The notes under the pieces are model-generated. The model ran no database searches. It saw only the letters and a program-made list of their open reading frames with translations, and was not told the DNA's origin. Shown here piece after piece: positions 44,002-53,848 of a DNA stretch of 64,000 nt. The position numbers and the translations under genes are program-made. Position 1 is the stretch's first letter. Every line of letters begins with the position of its first letter. This stretch comes from an uncultured Bacteroidales bacterium. GTDB lineage: Bacteria > Bacteroidota > Bacteroidia > Bacteroidales > Muribaculaceae. Location of the stretch: positions 7,888-71,887 of the forward strand of contig CASEAQ010000004.1 in NCBI GenBank assembly GCA_949285735.1. The letters are read 5' to 3'.

Positions 44002-44511
44002 TCAGAAGTATTTCGGGTCTTCGCCGTATTCGTTGCTGCCGATTTTGCCTTCTTGGCAGAACCATATAATCAGCACGATTGTTCCCACGATGGGTACCAA
44101 CGACAGCAGATAGTACCAGCCGCTTTTGCCTATGTCGTGCAGACGGCGTACACTGACGGCAATCATCGGGATAATGCAAGCCAGCGGAACGATGAAAGTC
44201 CAGCCGAGGAATATGTTGGCTACGAAAACCATCAAATATGACCACCAGAACTCTGCACGGCGCGAACGCCCTTCGAATGTAGCATATTTCATCCAAAACA
44301 TCTTGCAAGCGTCAAGCATTTCGAGGTTGCGCACTCGACGACCGTTGGGCGCAGTGGTATAGGATTGTTGCCCCGTCTGCCCCGGCGGTGGTGTTTGCTG
44401 GTAAGGTGGTTGGTTGGGAGGTGTCTGGGTTCTTTCCACGGTAGAGCCGCATTTGGGGCACATTGTGGCTGAGTCGTCCATTAAGTACCCACAGTGATTG
44501 CATTTAATCAT
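44002..44511 (-). CDS. DUF805 membrane protein with N-terminal zinc ribbon
   Basis: This 169-residue protein has three parts. A zinc ribbon (CNHCGYLM to CPKCGS, residues 4-22) is followed by a proline/glutamine-rich linker (about 28-55). The DUF805 membrane domain (about 65-160) contains EGRSRRAEFWWSYL, the VSVRRLHDIGKSGWYYLL signature and three to four helices. DUF805 proteins have no firmly established biochemical role. It is monocistronic, with its own terminator. A TAATTTTG box at 44544-44551 (minus) may be its promoter. Confidence 0.9.
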   Translation of the reverse strand: MIKCNHCGYLMDDSATMCPKCGSTVERTQTPPNQPPYQQTPPPGQTGQQSYTTAPNGRRVRNLEMLDACKMFWMKYATFEGRSRRAEFWWSYLMVFVANIFLGWTFIVPLACIIPMIAVSVRRLHDIGKSGWYYLLSLVPIVGTIVLIIWFCQEGKIGSNEYGEDPKYF

Positions 44512-44893
44512 AGTTGTAAAAAGTTTAGATTATTTATTTTTTTCAAAATTAGGCATTAATGTCGAAAAACGTATCATTGGTTGCCATGATTTTAATGCTG
44601 TTTTACAACATGTTTTTGCAACTGCAACGGAATCCATTGTAGAACCGCCAGATGTCGAGTTGTTGTAAATGCAGCTGGTTTTGTGTCGTAGTGTAAGCAT
44701 TTGTTTGGCGACGATTGAAAATTGTGATGTTTTAAAAGGTGAATAACTTGGGCAAATTCTGCTACTTAAGGACAATCGACCATTAATTACCTCATTATGT
44801 CTGTTACAAAAAAGGTTATGTTGCATATTTTTTGGATTATTTGTTTAAACTACATAAATTTGCTACCGTTTAAAAAATAATTTTAGCACTCGA
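44512..44893. other. Divergent intergenic region
   Basis: Between the DUF805 gene and the subtilase gene. Apart from promoter boxes at both ends nothing is recognised. A 98-codon minus-strand frame has no supporting features. Confidence 0.55.
44832..44862 (+). promoter_or_regulatory. Putative promoter of the subtilase gene
   Basis: TTG (44832-44834) is 20 nt before TAAATTTG (44855-44862). The ATG is at 44894. Confidence 0.68.
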
Positions 44894-47203
44894 ATGAAGA
44901 AAAGCATTTTATTGTCGGTTGCCTTGATGTGTTCAATGGCAACGGGCGTTTATGGTGCAGACAACGTGAATGTAAACAACAAGTTGTCTCCTTATACTAC
45001 CCACTTCCTGCAATTGCTGAAGCATGGAGCTGTTGACAAAAATGGAATGTTGGCTATCCCTGCTGTTGGCGGCGAAGGTGTCGCATTGAAGGACGCGGTT
45101 CAGCCGAGGCGCATGTTGACGCAAATGGAGAGCGTGGGCGGAGCTCAAATGGTAGAAGGCATCGTCAAGCTCGCCGAGGGTGGAACGGTTGCCGATATTG
45201 AAACTGCCGGTGTGGTTGTTAAAAATGAAATTGGCGATTTGCTGGTGGTGGAAATGCCCGCCGACCAAATCGAACAGTTGGCGCAGCTAGAAAGCGTGGC
45301 ACAAGTTGACGTGGCTAAGCCAGTAAGGTTGTTCAATGACGAATCGCGCGCGTCAACCAATATTACCACTGTTCATGCCGGCGGTGGTAACCTCGAGCAA
45401 GCCTATACGGGCGAGGGCGTGATAGTGGGTATCATCGACAGCGGTATCGACTTCAACCACATCAACTTCAAGGACGAAGAGGGTAACTCGCGCGTGGTGA
45501 GGGCATTTGTGGGTACCGACAGCTATGGCAACGGAAACACATACGAAACGGCCTCGGATATAGCTCAATTGACTTCGGATCTCTCCAGCAGCACGCACGG
45601 CACGCACGTGGCTGGCACGGCTGCCGGCAGCTACACGGGCAATGGGCTGCAAGGAATGGCTCCAGGTGCCGACCTTTACTTGTGTGGGCTTGGGCAAGGA
45701 TTGACCGATGCTTCCATCGTGTCTCAAATCGACAATATAGTGACCTATGCGCAGCAGCAAGAGCAACCAGTAGTGATAAACATGAGCCTTGGCGGCAACA
45801 CGGGGTCGCACATGGGCACTGATGCCGTTTCGCAGGCTATTGACCGCCTTGCCGGTGAGGGTGTATTGTTCTGCGTCTCTTCGGGCAACGAGGGCGATTG
45901 CGACTTGTATATTAACAAGACCTTTGAGAATGCCGACGACGAAGAGCAGTTCAAGACCATAGTCTTTGACGATTATTATGGAAACCAGATGTATTATACA
46001 TATATCGACTGCTATACGCAAGAGCCTGTGGATGTAGAGTTGTTGGTGGTTGACACACGGAGCAACAACGAGATACTCTATTCGACCGATAAGATAAATG
46101 TTCAGTCGGGCTACTGGTCATTGGGTCTCAGCGACTCCTACGACGACTTCTCTACCTATTTCCAGGTATTCCCGTTCTATTCCGATGTTATGATTGAAGA
46201 ACAATTAGACGAAGCGAGCGGAAAATACCAAACATTTATCAGTGCAATGGTAGCGATGCAAAGCAACAACACCAATGGCAGGTATAAACTGGGGCTTAGG
46301 TTCTATGGCAAGCAGGGTGATGAGATGAATATGTGGACCGACTCTAATTCGGGCTTGACCGACAATGGCAGCGACGAATTTGTGGCAGGTACGCCCGACG
46401 GGTCGATCAACGACATGGCAACCAGCGACAATGCTATCTCGGTGGGTGCATACGTCACAAAGCGGCAATGGAGAGCTATTGACAGCAGCGGCAATGAATT
46501 TGATGCTTATTATCGCGATGACACAGAGGAACTTAACACTATGGCAAGTTTCTCAAGCTATGGCTACGACATGAATGGCGTATGGCATCCGACCATTTCG
46601 GCTCCGGGCTATGTGATAGCTTCGTCTTTTAACCGTTATGCTTTCAATCAGGCGTATAATTTCTCTTACAACAATATTGTATCGCAAGTGAAGGAGAACG
46701 GAAATACCTATTACTGGGGTATAAACCAAGGAACTTCGATGGCTTCTCCAGCTGTGACTGGTATCTTGGCAACGTGGTTGCAATACGACCCGACACTCAC
46801 GCCGAGCGACGTGAAGGAGATATTTGCCGCAACTGCCCAAAAGAATGAGCACTATGGCACCAATGTGGCATTGCAGTGGGGTCCTAACGGATTTATCGAT
46901 GCTTATGCCGGATTGTGTCACATGATGGGTGTGTCGGGCGTGAACGACGTGGCAAAGTCGCAAGACAACGTGCTTGTTTACCCCAATCCCACCAGCGGAC
47001 AATTCAAGGTGTTCGCCCAAGGCGAAGAGCAGGTGACGCTCGGCGTTTACAGCACAAGCGGAGCCAAGGTGTTCAGCCAAGTTTACACCACCAATGGCGG
47101 CAACATCGATGTTGACTTGCAAGGCGTTGTGCCATCGGGCATCTACGTGTTGCAACTGCAAGGCGAGCGTTGCAACTACACTGGCAAGCTCGTAATCGAG
47201 TAA
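44894..47203 (+). CDS. Secreted subtilisin-like serine protease (S8) with T9SS tail
   Basis: This 769-residue exported protease has a signal peptide (to about residue 21, VYGA). The catalytic triad is D182 (GIIDSGIDFNH), H235 (HGTHVAGTA) and S615 (GTSMASPAV), with a long insertion between His and Ser that may form a jelly-roll domain. The N-terminal part (about 30-160) looks like a pro-domain. The C-terminal 80 residues (LVYPNPTSGQFKVFA to GVYSTSGAKVF to GIYVLQLQG) are a type A T9SS sorting domain, so it is a likely client of the gldKLMN machinery. Its protein targets are unknown. Confidence 0.93.
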   Translation: MKKSILLSVALMCSMATGVYGADNVNVNNKLSPYTTHFLQLLKHGAVDKNGMLAIPAVGGEGVALKDAVQPRRMLTQMESVGGAQMVEGIVKLAEGGTVADIETAGVVVKNEIGDLLVVEMPADQIEQLAQLESVAQVDVAKPVRLFNDESRASTNITTVHAGGGNLEQAYTGEGVIVGIIDSGIDFNHINFKDEEGNSRVVRAFVGTDSYGNGNTYETASDIAQLTSDLSSSTHGTHVAGTAAGSYTGNGLQGMAPGADLYLCGLGQGLTDASIVSQIDNIVTYAQQQEQPVVINMSLGGNTGSHMGTDAVSQAIDRLAGEGVLFCVSSGNEGDCDLYINKTFENADDEEQFKTIVFDDYYGNQMYYTYIDCYTQEPVDVELLVVDTRSNNEILYSTDKINVQSGYWSLGLSDSYDDFSTYFQVFPFYSDVMIEEQLDEASGKYQTFISAMVAMQSNNTNGRYKLGLRFYGKQGDEMNMWTDSNSGLTDNGSDEFVAGTPDGSINDMATSDNAISVGAYVTKRQWRAIDSSGNEFDAYYRDDTEELNTMASFSSYGYDMNGVWHPTISAPGYVIASSFNRYAFNQAYNFSYNNIVSQVKENGNTYYWGINQGTSMASPAVTGILATWLQYDPTLTPSDVKEIFAATAQKNEHYGTNVALQWGPNGFIDAYAGLCHMMGVSGVNDVAKSQDNVLVYPNPTSGQFKVFAQGEEQVTLGVYSTSGAKVFSQVYTTNGGNIDVDLQGVVPSGIYVLQLQGERCNYTGKLVIE

Positions 47204-47231
47204 TCCCCCCGGCGCACATAAAACATCATAA

Positions 47232-47280
47232 ATGGCAGATGCAATTCCGCAATCGCGGCAGTTGCATCTGCCATCTGTTT
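47232..47280 (+). terminator. Terminator of the subtilase gene
   Basis: A perfect 13-bp stem pairs 47232-47244 with 47262-47274, with an inner CCGC/GCGG pairing, followed by a short T-run. Confidence 0.75.
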
Positions 47281-47353
47281 TATTCCCCCTCCTCCCGCAG
47301 CCCCTGAGATAGAAATAATAAGCCTGAAAATCAACGAGATAATGGTTGTGGTT

Positions 47354-47453
47354 GTAGAGACGCGATTATCGCGTCTAAAGGGCTCGGTGTGGGGCGGAAT
47401 GTGTAACTTGTTGTATTGTTGCTTTTTAGACGCGATGAATCGCGTCTCTACGG
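47354..47453. repeat. Composite double-palindrome repeat element, copy 2
   Basis: Two palindromic arms in opposite orientation (47354-47380, with a one-base loop in GACGCGATTATCGCGTC, and 47424-47453) flank a middle that shares TGTGTAACTT and TGTATTGT with the copy at 15466-15560. Confidence 0.83.
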
Positions 47454-47562
47454 GTGGGCTGGTTGTGTTGGCGGTTCGTTCTGGCGTTTGCGGTGCTAAA
47501 AATTGGGGGTGGTTATACTGAAAGGGGGTGGTTTGACGTTATTATGTGAGAAACTGTTACGA

Positions 47563-49980
47563 ATGAATTTCTGTAAAAAAATAATATTTTTGTTGCTGTC
47601 GTGCGTCACGGCGTTGGCGGCAGTTGCTGGCAATGTGAAGTTGTCGGGCAAGGTAACCGACGGCGACAATGCGCCGGTGGAATTTGCAACGGTGCGCATT
47701 GGTGGCACAGCGATTGGTGCGACAACCGACCTTGGCGGGCAGTACAGCCTTGTGGTGCCGCAAGCCGACACGATAACCGTGGTGTTCAGCTGCATGGGTT
47801 ATACCGAAGTCACACGCAAGCTGTTTGATGCCGAGGGCGAAGTGACGCTGAACGTGCGTCTGCTCAAGAAATCGCTCGAACTTGAGGGGCTTGAGGTGAC
47901 TGAATACAAGAAGCAGACGGGGCAGATGCAGACTATCGACATCGGTGCCGCACGGCTCACTCCCGATGCCAGCGGCGGCAGCATCGAGGCTGTGTTGTCA
48001 ACGATGGCTGGCGTGAGCCAAAAAAACGAGATGAGTTCGCAATATATGGTGCGTGGTGGCTCGTATGACGAGAATAGCGTATATATCAATGGCATAGAAG
48101 TGTATCGCCCACAGCTTATCAGTTCGGGGCAACAGGAGGGATTGAGCATAATCAACCCCGACCTCGTGGGGCAGGTGGAGTTTTCGACGGGCGGTTTCAG
48201 TGCCGAGTATGGCGACAAGATGTCATCGACGCTCGACATAACCTATCGCCAGCCCGAGGCATTCGAGGGGGCTGTGTCGGGTAGCCTGATGGGCGGCAGT
48301 GTGGCAATAGGGCAGGGGAGCGGACGCTTCTCGCAGTTGCACGGCTTTCGCTACAAGCGCAACTCGTCGCTGCTCGGTTCGCTGGAGTCGAAAGGCGAGT
48401 ATGACCCACAATATTTTGATTACCAGACCAATCTCAATTTAAAAATCAACGACAAGTTGAAGTTGTCGTTCCTCGGGAACATCTCGATAAACGACTACCG
48501 CTTCACGCCCGAGACGCGCGAAACCAACTTTGGCACGATGAACAATGCGCGCACGTTCACAGTGTATTTCGACGGGCAGGAGAAAGACCGCTTTGAGACC
48601 TACTTCGGCGCGCTGTCGCTCAACTACCGCCACTCGCGCAGCACCGACCTGACGCTGCTGGCATCGGGCTACCTGACCAACGAACTTGTGACGTATGACA
48701 TACATGGCGAATACTGGCTCGACGAAGCTGGCACCAACGACACGGGCGACGGCAGCGAGTCGATAGGCGGCGAATTGGGCGTTGGCACTTATCACGAACA
48801 TGCGCGCAACAGGCTTAAGGCAAGCGTGTTTGCCTTTACGCTCAAGGGGAACACGTCGATAAGCAACAACAACATAAGCTATGGCTTGACCTACCAGCAC
48901 GAGAACATATACGACCGCACTCGCGAATGGGAGCAGCGCGACTCGGCAGGGTATTCGTTGCCACACACTGGCAGCGGCGTGAACATGGTGTATAACCTCA
49001 CGTCGCGCCATGACATTTCGTCCAATCGCCTGTCATTCTTTGCGCAAGATGTTTTCCGTCTTGTCACCGATGCCGGTTATGTCACGTTCAACGGTGGTGT
49101 GCGCTTCTCCTATTGGGATTTCAACAAGGAGTTTCTTGTAAGCCCCCGTGCGAGCGTGGGATTCGTGCCAGCACGCAACGAGCGGCTCGCCTTGCGGTTT
49201 GCCACGGGGCTTTATTACCAGGCACCGTTTTACAAGGAATACCGCATGGAGCAGACCGACGGGCATGGCAACACCAATATTGTGCTGAACCGCGACATAA
49301 AGTCGCAGCGCAGTGTGCACGTCATTCTTGGCGGCGACTACACCTTCCGCGCCATGAACCGCCCATTCCGATTCTCGGCGGAGTTGTACTACAAAAACTT
49401 GTCGAACCTCATACCATACGAAATCGACAACTTGAAACTTGTATATTCTGGCATCAACAATGCAAAAGGGTATGTGGCTGGCATCGACATGAAGTTTTTC
49501 GGGCAGTTTGTCGAGGGCACCGACTCGTGGATAAGCCTGTCGCTGATGAAGACGCAGGAAACGCTCAACGGCGTGAAAGTGCCGCGCCCCACCGACCAGC
49601 GTTATAGCATCGCCCTCTTCTTCACCGATTATTTTCCTAAGTTTCCGAAGATGAAATTCAGTTTGCGCGCCATATATTCCGACGGGTTGCCTACCACTGC
49701 ACCGCGTACCACGCGCGACATGGCATACTTCCGCACACCAGCCTACAAGCGTGTTGACGTGGGTGTTTCCTACCAGCTTTTGGGAGGCAGCACCAAGGTG
49801 TATTCGGGATTCTTGCGTTACTTGAAAGATGTGTGGGTGGGGGTTGACGTGTTCAACTTGTTCGACATCTCCAACGTGAGCAGCTACTACTGGGTGACCG
49901 ACGTGAACAATATCCAGTATGCTGTACCTAACTACCTGACACGCCGTCAGATAAATGCTCGCATCTCTATCAAATTCTGA
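47563..49980 (+). CDS. TonB-dependent outer-membrane receptor (not paired with SusD)
   Basis: This protein of about 805 residues has a signal peptide (IIFLLLSCVTALAAVAG) and a carboxypeptidase-regulatory-like domain (about 23-105, LSGKVTDGDNAPVEFATVRIGG). The plug domain (about 115-235, QYMVRGGSYDENSVYINGIEVY) precedes a beta-barrel ending in RRQINARISIKF with terminal Phe. It lacks the SusC-specific motif, and no SusD gene adjoins it. It may take up iron complexes, vitamins or peptides; the cargo is not evident. A frame start at 47503 exists, but the ATG at 47563 precedes the signal peptide. Confidence 0.9.
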   Translation: MNFCKKIIFLLLSCVTALAAVAGNVKLSGKVTDGDNAPVEFATVRIGGTAIGATTDLGGQYSLVVPQADTITVVFSCMGYTEVTRKLFDAEGEVTLNVRLLKKSLELEGLEVTEYKKQTGQMQTIDIGAARLTPDASGGSIEAVLSTMAGVSQKNEMSSQYMVRGGSYDENSVYINGIEVYRPQLISSGQQEGLSIINPDLVGQVEFSTGGFSAEYGDKMSSTLDITYRQPEAFEGAVSGSLMGGSVAIGQGSGRFSQLHGFRYKRNSSLLGSLESKGEYDPQYFDYQTNLNLKINDKLKLSFLGNISINDYRFTPETRETNFGTMNNARTFTVYFDGQEKDRFETYFGALSLNYRHSRSTDLTLLASGYLTNELVTYDIHGEYWLDEAGTNDTGDGSESIGGELGVGTYHEHARNRLKASVFAFTLKGNTSISNNNISYGLTYQHENIYDRTREWEQRDSAGYSLPHTGSGVNMVYNLTSRHDISSNRLSFFAQDVFRLVTDAGYVTFNGGVRFSYWDFNKEFLVSPRASVGFVPARNERLALRFATGLYYQAPFYKEYRMEQTDGHGNTNIVLNRDIKSQRSVHVILGGDYTFRAMNRPFRFSAELYYKNLSNLIPYEIDNLKLVYSGINNAKGYVAGIDMKFFGQFVEGTDSWISLSLMKTQETLNGVKVPRPTDQRYSIALFFTDYFPKFPKMKFSLRAIYSDGLPTTAPRTTRDMAYFRTPAYKRVDVGVSYQLLGGSTKVYSGFLRYLKDVWVGVDVFNLFDISNVSSYYWVTDVNNIQYAVPNYLTRRQINARISIKF

Positions 49981-50057
49981 CTCTGGAAAAGACCACAAAG
50001 AAACTATATAGGAAACGATAGTTTCTCTTACGACATGCCTAACTTAAAATCATTGAC

Positions 50058-52853
50058 ATGGACATATTGAAACGTTTATCTTTGAGTGCCTTTGCCATGC
50101 CGGCTGTGTGTGCCTTGATGTTTGCGGCAGGCGGGGCATCGCTGCATGCAACTCCCTACAACATTGCTCCGCAAGGCAGGGCTACGGCATCGTCGGAGAA
50201 GGGGGCTGGCTTCGTTGCTGGCAACATCAACGACGGCAACGCCAGGATTGAGGGGAGTGGCGCATGGCAATCGACAAGCACGGCCACATTCTGGGGGCAG
50301 ATTGATTACCCGTGGGTGCAAATCGAGTGGAACAACCCCGTGTGGGTTGACAAAGTGGTGGTTTACGACCTGCCCGAGCCGGGCAGGCATGTGGCTGGCG
50401 GCGTGTTGCACTTTAGCGACGGCAGCCGTGTTGACGTTGACGAGATTGCCAACGACGGTTCGCCGAGGGTTGTGGAATTTGCGGCGCGACAGACGGAGTG
50501 GATAAAATTTGAAGTGACCGATGGCGACGGCAACGGGCTTGGACTGTCGGAGATTGAGGTTTATCCTGCCCCGGAGAGCTATGCCGACTATGTTTCGTGG
50601 GTCAACCCTTATGTGGAGACAGCCCGCGGGCGGTATTTCTATTTCATCACTGGCAACCAGCCCTATGGCATGATTGGCGCGGCACCGCTCACGCGTAACA
50701 AGAACCAGTATGGCGGCGGATATAATTACAACTCGACCGAGGTGCTCGGATTTCCACAGATACATTGCTGGATGTTGTCGGGGCTGGTGATGATGCCCAC
50801 GACTGGCGACGTGTCGCCATGCTTGGGCGAGCAGGGATGGAAGTCGCCTTTCACTCACGCCGGCGAGGAGGTGCAGCCGGGATACCATCGCTTGTATTTG
50901 GAGCGGTATGGCTTGTGGGTCGAGCAGACAGCCACCGAGCGCGTGAGCCTTTACAGGCTTACGTCGTCAGCCGATGCCGATGCCCATGTGTTGTTCAACC
51001 TTGGCGGCTATGTGGGCACTTCGACGATGGTAAACGCGCAGGTCGAGAGGGTGAGCGATACTGAGATTGCCGGCAGCTTCGATACGAGGGGGCGTCTGTG
51101 GGGTGGACCCGACAATGTGCGCATCTTCTTTGTCGCACGTTTCGACAAGCCGTTTGCCTCGCTCGACGGTTGGGCTGGCGATGAGTTCAAAAGCGACATA
51201 ACCTCGTTGCAAGGCACTACGGAGTGCATTCCCCGCAACGAGGGCATGAGCTACAGCGATGCGCCCACTTCGGGTGTCAGTGCCAATTACAGGCTGCGGG
51301 CTGGGGAGCAGTTGCACGTGAAGATGGCTGTGTCATACGTCAGTGTCGAAAATGCCCGTGCCAACATGGAGGCTGAATGCCAGCACTGGAATTTCGACCA
51401 GGTGAGGGCTGCGTCGCAACAGGAGTGGAACGAGTGGCTCGGCAGGATAGACGTGAAGGGCGGCAGTGCCGACCAGAAGATGAAGTTTTACACCGACCTG
51501 TGGCACGTGTTGCTGGGCAGGCACAAGATAGACGACTGCAACGGCGAGTATCCCGACTACACCAAGGGCGGCGAGCGGCACGGCAACTATCTGCACGGGG
51601 CGCAACTCAGCGTGGGCAAATTGGCGATGGGCGACGATGGCGAGCCTGTGCACCACATGTATAATTTCGACTCGCTGTGGCTCACGCAATGGAACCTCAA
51701 CACGCTGTGGGGACTTGCCTATCCCGATGTGATTGACGATTTTGCCGCCTGCCTGCTCCAGTATGATGCCAACGGCGGCTTGCTGCCGCGTGGGCCATGC
51801 GCAGGGGCTTATTCCTATATCATGTATGGCTGTCCGGCTACTTCGCTCATCACCAGTGCCTACCAGCGAGGCATATCTCGCAAGTGGTCGCCCAAGGAGG
51901 CGTTTGTGGCAATGAAGCGCAACCACGCCGTGGGCGGAATGCTTGCACACGACATGGACGACGAACTGGAGTTTTATATCGAAAACGGTTATTGTCCGGG
52001 GAATGCAGGGCTGACGATACAGTGGACATTTGAAGACTGGGCTTTGGGCGAGATGGCGCAGAAGATGGGCAAGCGTCGCGATGCCGACTATTACCACAAG
52101 CGTGCGTCGCGCTGGCAAGGCTCGTTCAACAGCGAGGTGGGGCTGATGCTGCCGCGCGGAAAGGACGGGCAGTGGCTGCACACCAACCCGTTGAGCGGTG
52201 ACGGCTACATCGAAGCCAACGCTTGGCAAGCCACTTTCGGCTTGTCGCACGCAATTCCGCAGCTTGCCGACTTGATGGGCGGCAACGACAGCCTGTGCGC
52301 AAGGCTCAACTATGCCTTCGAGATGGCTGCCCCGCTCGATTTCGTGTATGGCTATGGCGGCGGTTACGTGAGCTATGCCAATCAGCCAGGGCTGTCAAAC
52401 GCCCATGTGTTCTCCCACGCTGGGAAGCCGTGGCTGACGCAATACTGGGTGCGCCGTGTGAAGCAGCAGGCATACGGCTCGGTTTCGCCCGGACGCGGAT
52501 ATGGCGGGCACGACGAAGACCAGGGGCAAATGGGCGGCGTGAGTGCGCTGATGGCAATCGGGTTGTTCAGCATCGATGGCGGTTCGAACAGCACCCCGAC
52601 GTATGACATCACAAGCCCGGTGTTCGACGAGGTTACCATAAAGCTGCACCCCGATTATTGCACAGGCAAGGAGTTCCGCATCACCACCCACGGCAATTCA
52701 GCCGAAAACTGCTACATACAGCGAGCCACCCTGAACGGCATCGACCACAACCACACTTTCAGCATCAATCACAGCGACATAGCTGCCGGCGGCAAACTGG
52801 AACTGTGGCTCGACAACACCCCCAACAAATTCTGGGGCACCCCCACAAACTAA
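50058..52853 (+). CDS. GH92-family alpha-mannosidase with N-terminal CBM32/F5-8C-like domain
   Basis: This 931-residue exported exo-alpha-mannosidase would trim mannose from N-glycans or fungal mannan with Ca2+ assistance. A signal peptide (to about 32) is followed by a discoidin-like domain (about 35-175). The GH92 N-domain opens with YVSWVNPYVETARG, and the (alpha/alpha)6 domain follows. DGYIEANAWQATFG carries the expected acid glutamate, and GHDEDQGQMGGVSALMAIGLF the base aspartates, although the usual GQMSAW reads GQMGGV. The C-terminus is the family's beta-sandwich. It follows the TonB receptor by 77 nt and could be co-expressed with it. Confidence 0.9.
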   Translation: MDILKRLSLSAFAMPAVCALMFAAGGASLHATPYNIAPQGRATASSEKGAGFVAGNINDGNARIEGSGAWQSTSTATFWGQIDYPWVQIEWNNPVWVDKVVVYDLPEPGRHVAGGVLHFSDGSRVDVDEIANDGSPRVVEFAARQTEWIKFEVTDGDGNGLGLSEIEVYPAPESYADYVSWVNPYVETARGRYFYFITGNQPYGMIGAAPLTRNKNQYGGGYNYNSTEVLGFPQIHCWMLSGLVMMPTTGDVSPCLGEQGWKSPFTHAGEEVQPGYHRLYLERYGLWVEQTATERVSLYRLTSSADADAHVLFNLGGYVGTSTMVNAQVERVSDTEIAGSFDTRGRLWGGPDNVRIFFVARFDKPFASLDGWAGDEFKSDITSLQGTTECIPRNEGMSYSDAPTSGVSANYRLRAGEQLHVKMAVSYVSVENARANMEAECQHWNFDQVRAASQQEWNEWLGRIDVKGGSADQKMKFYTDLWHVLLGRHKIDDCNGEYPDYTKGGERHGNYLHGAQLSVGKLAMGDDGEPVHHMYNFDSLWLTQWNLNTLWGLAYPDVIDDFAACLLQYDANGGLLPRGPCAGAYSYIMYGCPATSLITSAYQRGISRKWSPKEAFVAMKRNHAVGGMLAHDMDDELEFYIENGYCPGNAGLTIQWTFEDWALGEMAQKMGKRRDADYYHKRASRWQGSFNSEVGLMLPRGKDGQWLHTNPLSGDGYIEANAWQATFGLSHAIPQLADLMGGNDSLCARLNYAFEMAAPLDFVYGYGGGYVSYANQPGLSNAHVFSHAGKPWLTQYWVRRVKQQAYGSVSPGRGYGGHDEDQGQMGGVSALMAIGLFSIDGGSNSTPTYDITSPVFDEVTIKLHPDYCTGKEFRITTHGNSAENCYIQRATLNGIDHNHTFSINHSDIAAGGKLELWLDNTPNKFWGTPTN

Positions 52854-52883
52854 TCCCTCAGGACATGTGTTGTTGAGTAGCAA

Positions 52884-52920
52884 AGGGGCAGTGCATTTAT
52901 CCATAGAATGCACTGCCCCT
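52884..52920. terminator. Hairpin after the GH92 gene
   Basis: A 13-14-bp stem pairs 52884-52897 with 52907-52920, without a following T-run. It stands directly before the bidirectional terminator. Confidence 0.6.
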
Positions 52921-52924
52921 CAAT

Positions 52925-52962
52925 AAAAAAGCCCTCGTCCACATTTGGGAGAGGGCTTTTTT
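52925..52962. terminator. Bidirectional terminator between GH92 and L31 genes
   Basis: AAAAAAGCCCTC (52925-52936) is the exact inverse of GAGGGCTTTTTT (52951-52962), so it has a T-run on either strand. Confidence 0.88.
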
Positions 52963-52986
52963 ATATCGTGTATGGTTGTCGCAATG

Positions 52987-53241
52987 TTATGCTTTCTTGC
53001 GGTTGCCGTAGCGTTGCATGAACTTGTCAACGCGACCAGCGGTGTCAACCAATTTCTGCTTGCCTGTGAAGTAGGGATGAGAAGAGCTGGTGATTTCGAG
53101 CTTTACCAATGGATAGGTAACGCCATCGATTTCGATTGTTTCTTTTGATGCCACTGTCGAGCGAGTGATGAATGTCTCACCGTTTGACATATCTTTGAAA
53201 ACTACTTCGCGGTAGTTGCTTGGATGAATACCTTCTTTCAT
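52987..53241 (-). CDS. rpmE: 50S ribosomal protein L31, type B (zinc-free)
   Basis: This 84-residue ribosomal protein starts [19 protein letters not shown] and includes [26 protein letters not shown], the type B L31 signature. The zinc-binding cysteines of type A L31 are absent, which fits the C-minus class found in this phylum. It is monocistronic. Its promoter is at 53314-53342, and its leader holds a small inverted repeat (CCACG/CGTGG at about 53281-53297). Confidence 0.95.
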   Translation of the reverse strand: MKEGIHPSNYREVVFKDMSNGETFITRSTVASKETIEIDGVTYPLVKLEITSSSHPYFTGKQKLVDTAGRVDKFMQRYGNRKKA

Positions 53242-53313
53242 TGTCTATATGCTGTTTATAAGTTATTTATTTTGTTTTTACCACGTTGGTAGCGTGGATT
53301 TCGCAATGGCGTG

Positions 53314-53342
53314 CAAATTTACGCATATTTTTTGAAATACAA
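53314..53342 (-). promoter_or_regulatory. Putative L31 gene promoter
   Basis: On the minus strand TTG (53340-53342) lies 18 nt before TAAATTTG (53314-53321), slightly short of the usual spacing. Confidence 0.5.
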
Positions 53343-53377
53343 AAACATACGCCCAAAAACTCCGAAAAAAAGGTGGG

Positions 53378-53740
53378 TCAGGGCTCCTCTTCGTGCATTT
53401 GGCTGCCTGTGTGCCTAACTATCTGAATGCTTACCTCGTAGAGCAAGTAGAGCGGAACGGCGACCAGGACGAGCGACACGACATCGGGCGGCGTAATCAC
53501 CGCTGCCACCACGGCTATCACCATCATGGCATGGCGGCGGTAGGCGGCAAGCATCGCGGCATCTATCAGCCCCGTCTTGCCGAGGAAGTATGCGACCACG
53601 GGCAACTGGAACACCACGCCCATGAGCAGCGTGAGCGTGACAAACGAGCTGATGTAGCTGTCGATGGTGATAGTGTTTTGTATGCTCGGGTCAACGCTGT
53701 AGGTGCCGAGGAAGCGTTTTTTTGAAGGTGCTTTCTGTCG
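53378..53740 (-). pseudogene. tatC: 5'-truncated tatC remnant
   Basis: The minus-strand frame reads KKRFLGTYSVDPSIQN, then TLTLLMGVVFQLPVVAYFLGKTGLI, AYRRHAMMVIAVVAAVITPPDVVSLVLVAVPLYLLYEVSI. That is the C-terminal third to half of TatC (about helices 4-6) of the twin-arginine translocase. The match begins abruptly near 53725. Upstream in frame are about ten unrelated residues and a TAA at about 53754, with no start or N-terminal half. An ATG at 53623 could start only an 81-residue fragment. No tatA or tatB is adjacent. It is a remnant rather than a working translocase gene. Confidence 0.8.
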
Positions 53741-53790
53741 TCTATTTTTACTGTTTTATTAAAATAATAGTTATTCTTGTTTGTAATAAA

Positions 53791-53822
53791 GAGGGTGCAT
53801 CGTGCATTACGACACACCCTCA
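53791..53822 (-). terminator. Probable terminator of the GH20 gene
   Basis: GAGGGTG pairs with CACCCTC-type bases across 53791-53822, and on the minus strand TTTATTAC follows. The stem is imperfect. Confidence 0.5.
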
Positions 53823-53848
53823 TGTGGTTTATTGTGGGATTTTGGGGG

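Noticed and set aside
44530..44826. 98-codon minus-strand frame between the DUF805 and subtilase genes
   Set aside because: No recognisable domain or ribosome-binding site, and it crosses the predicted DUF805 promoter.
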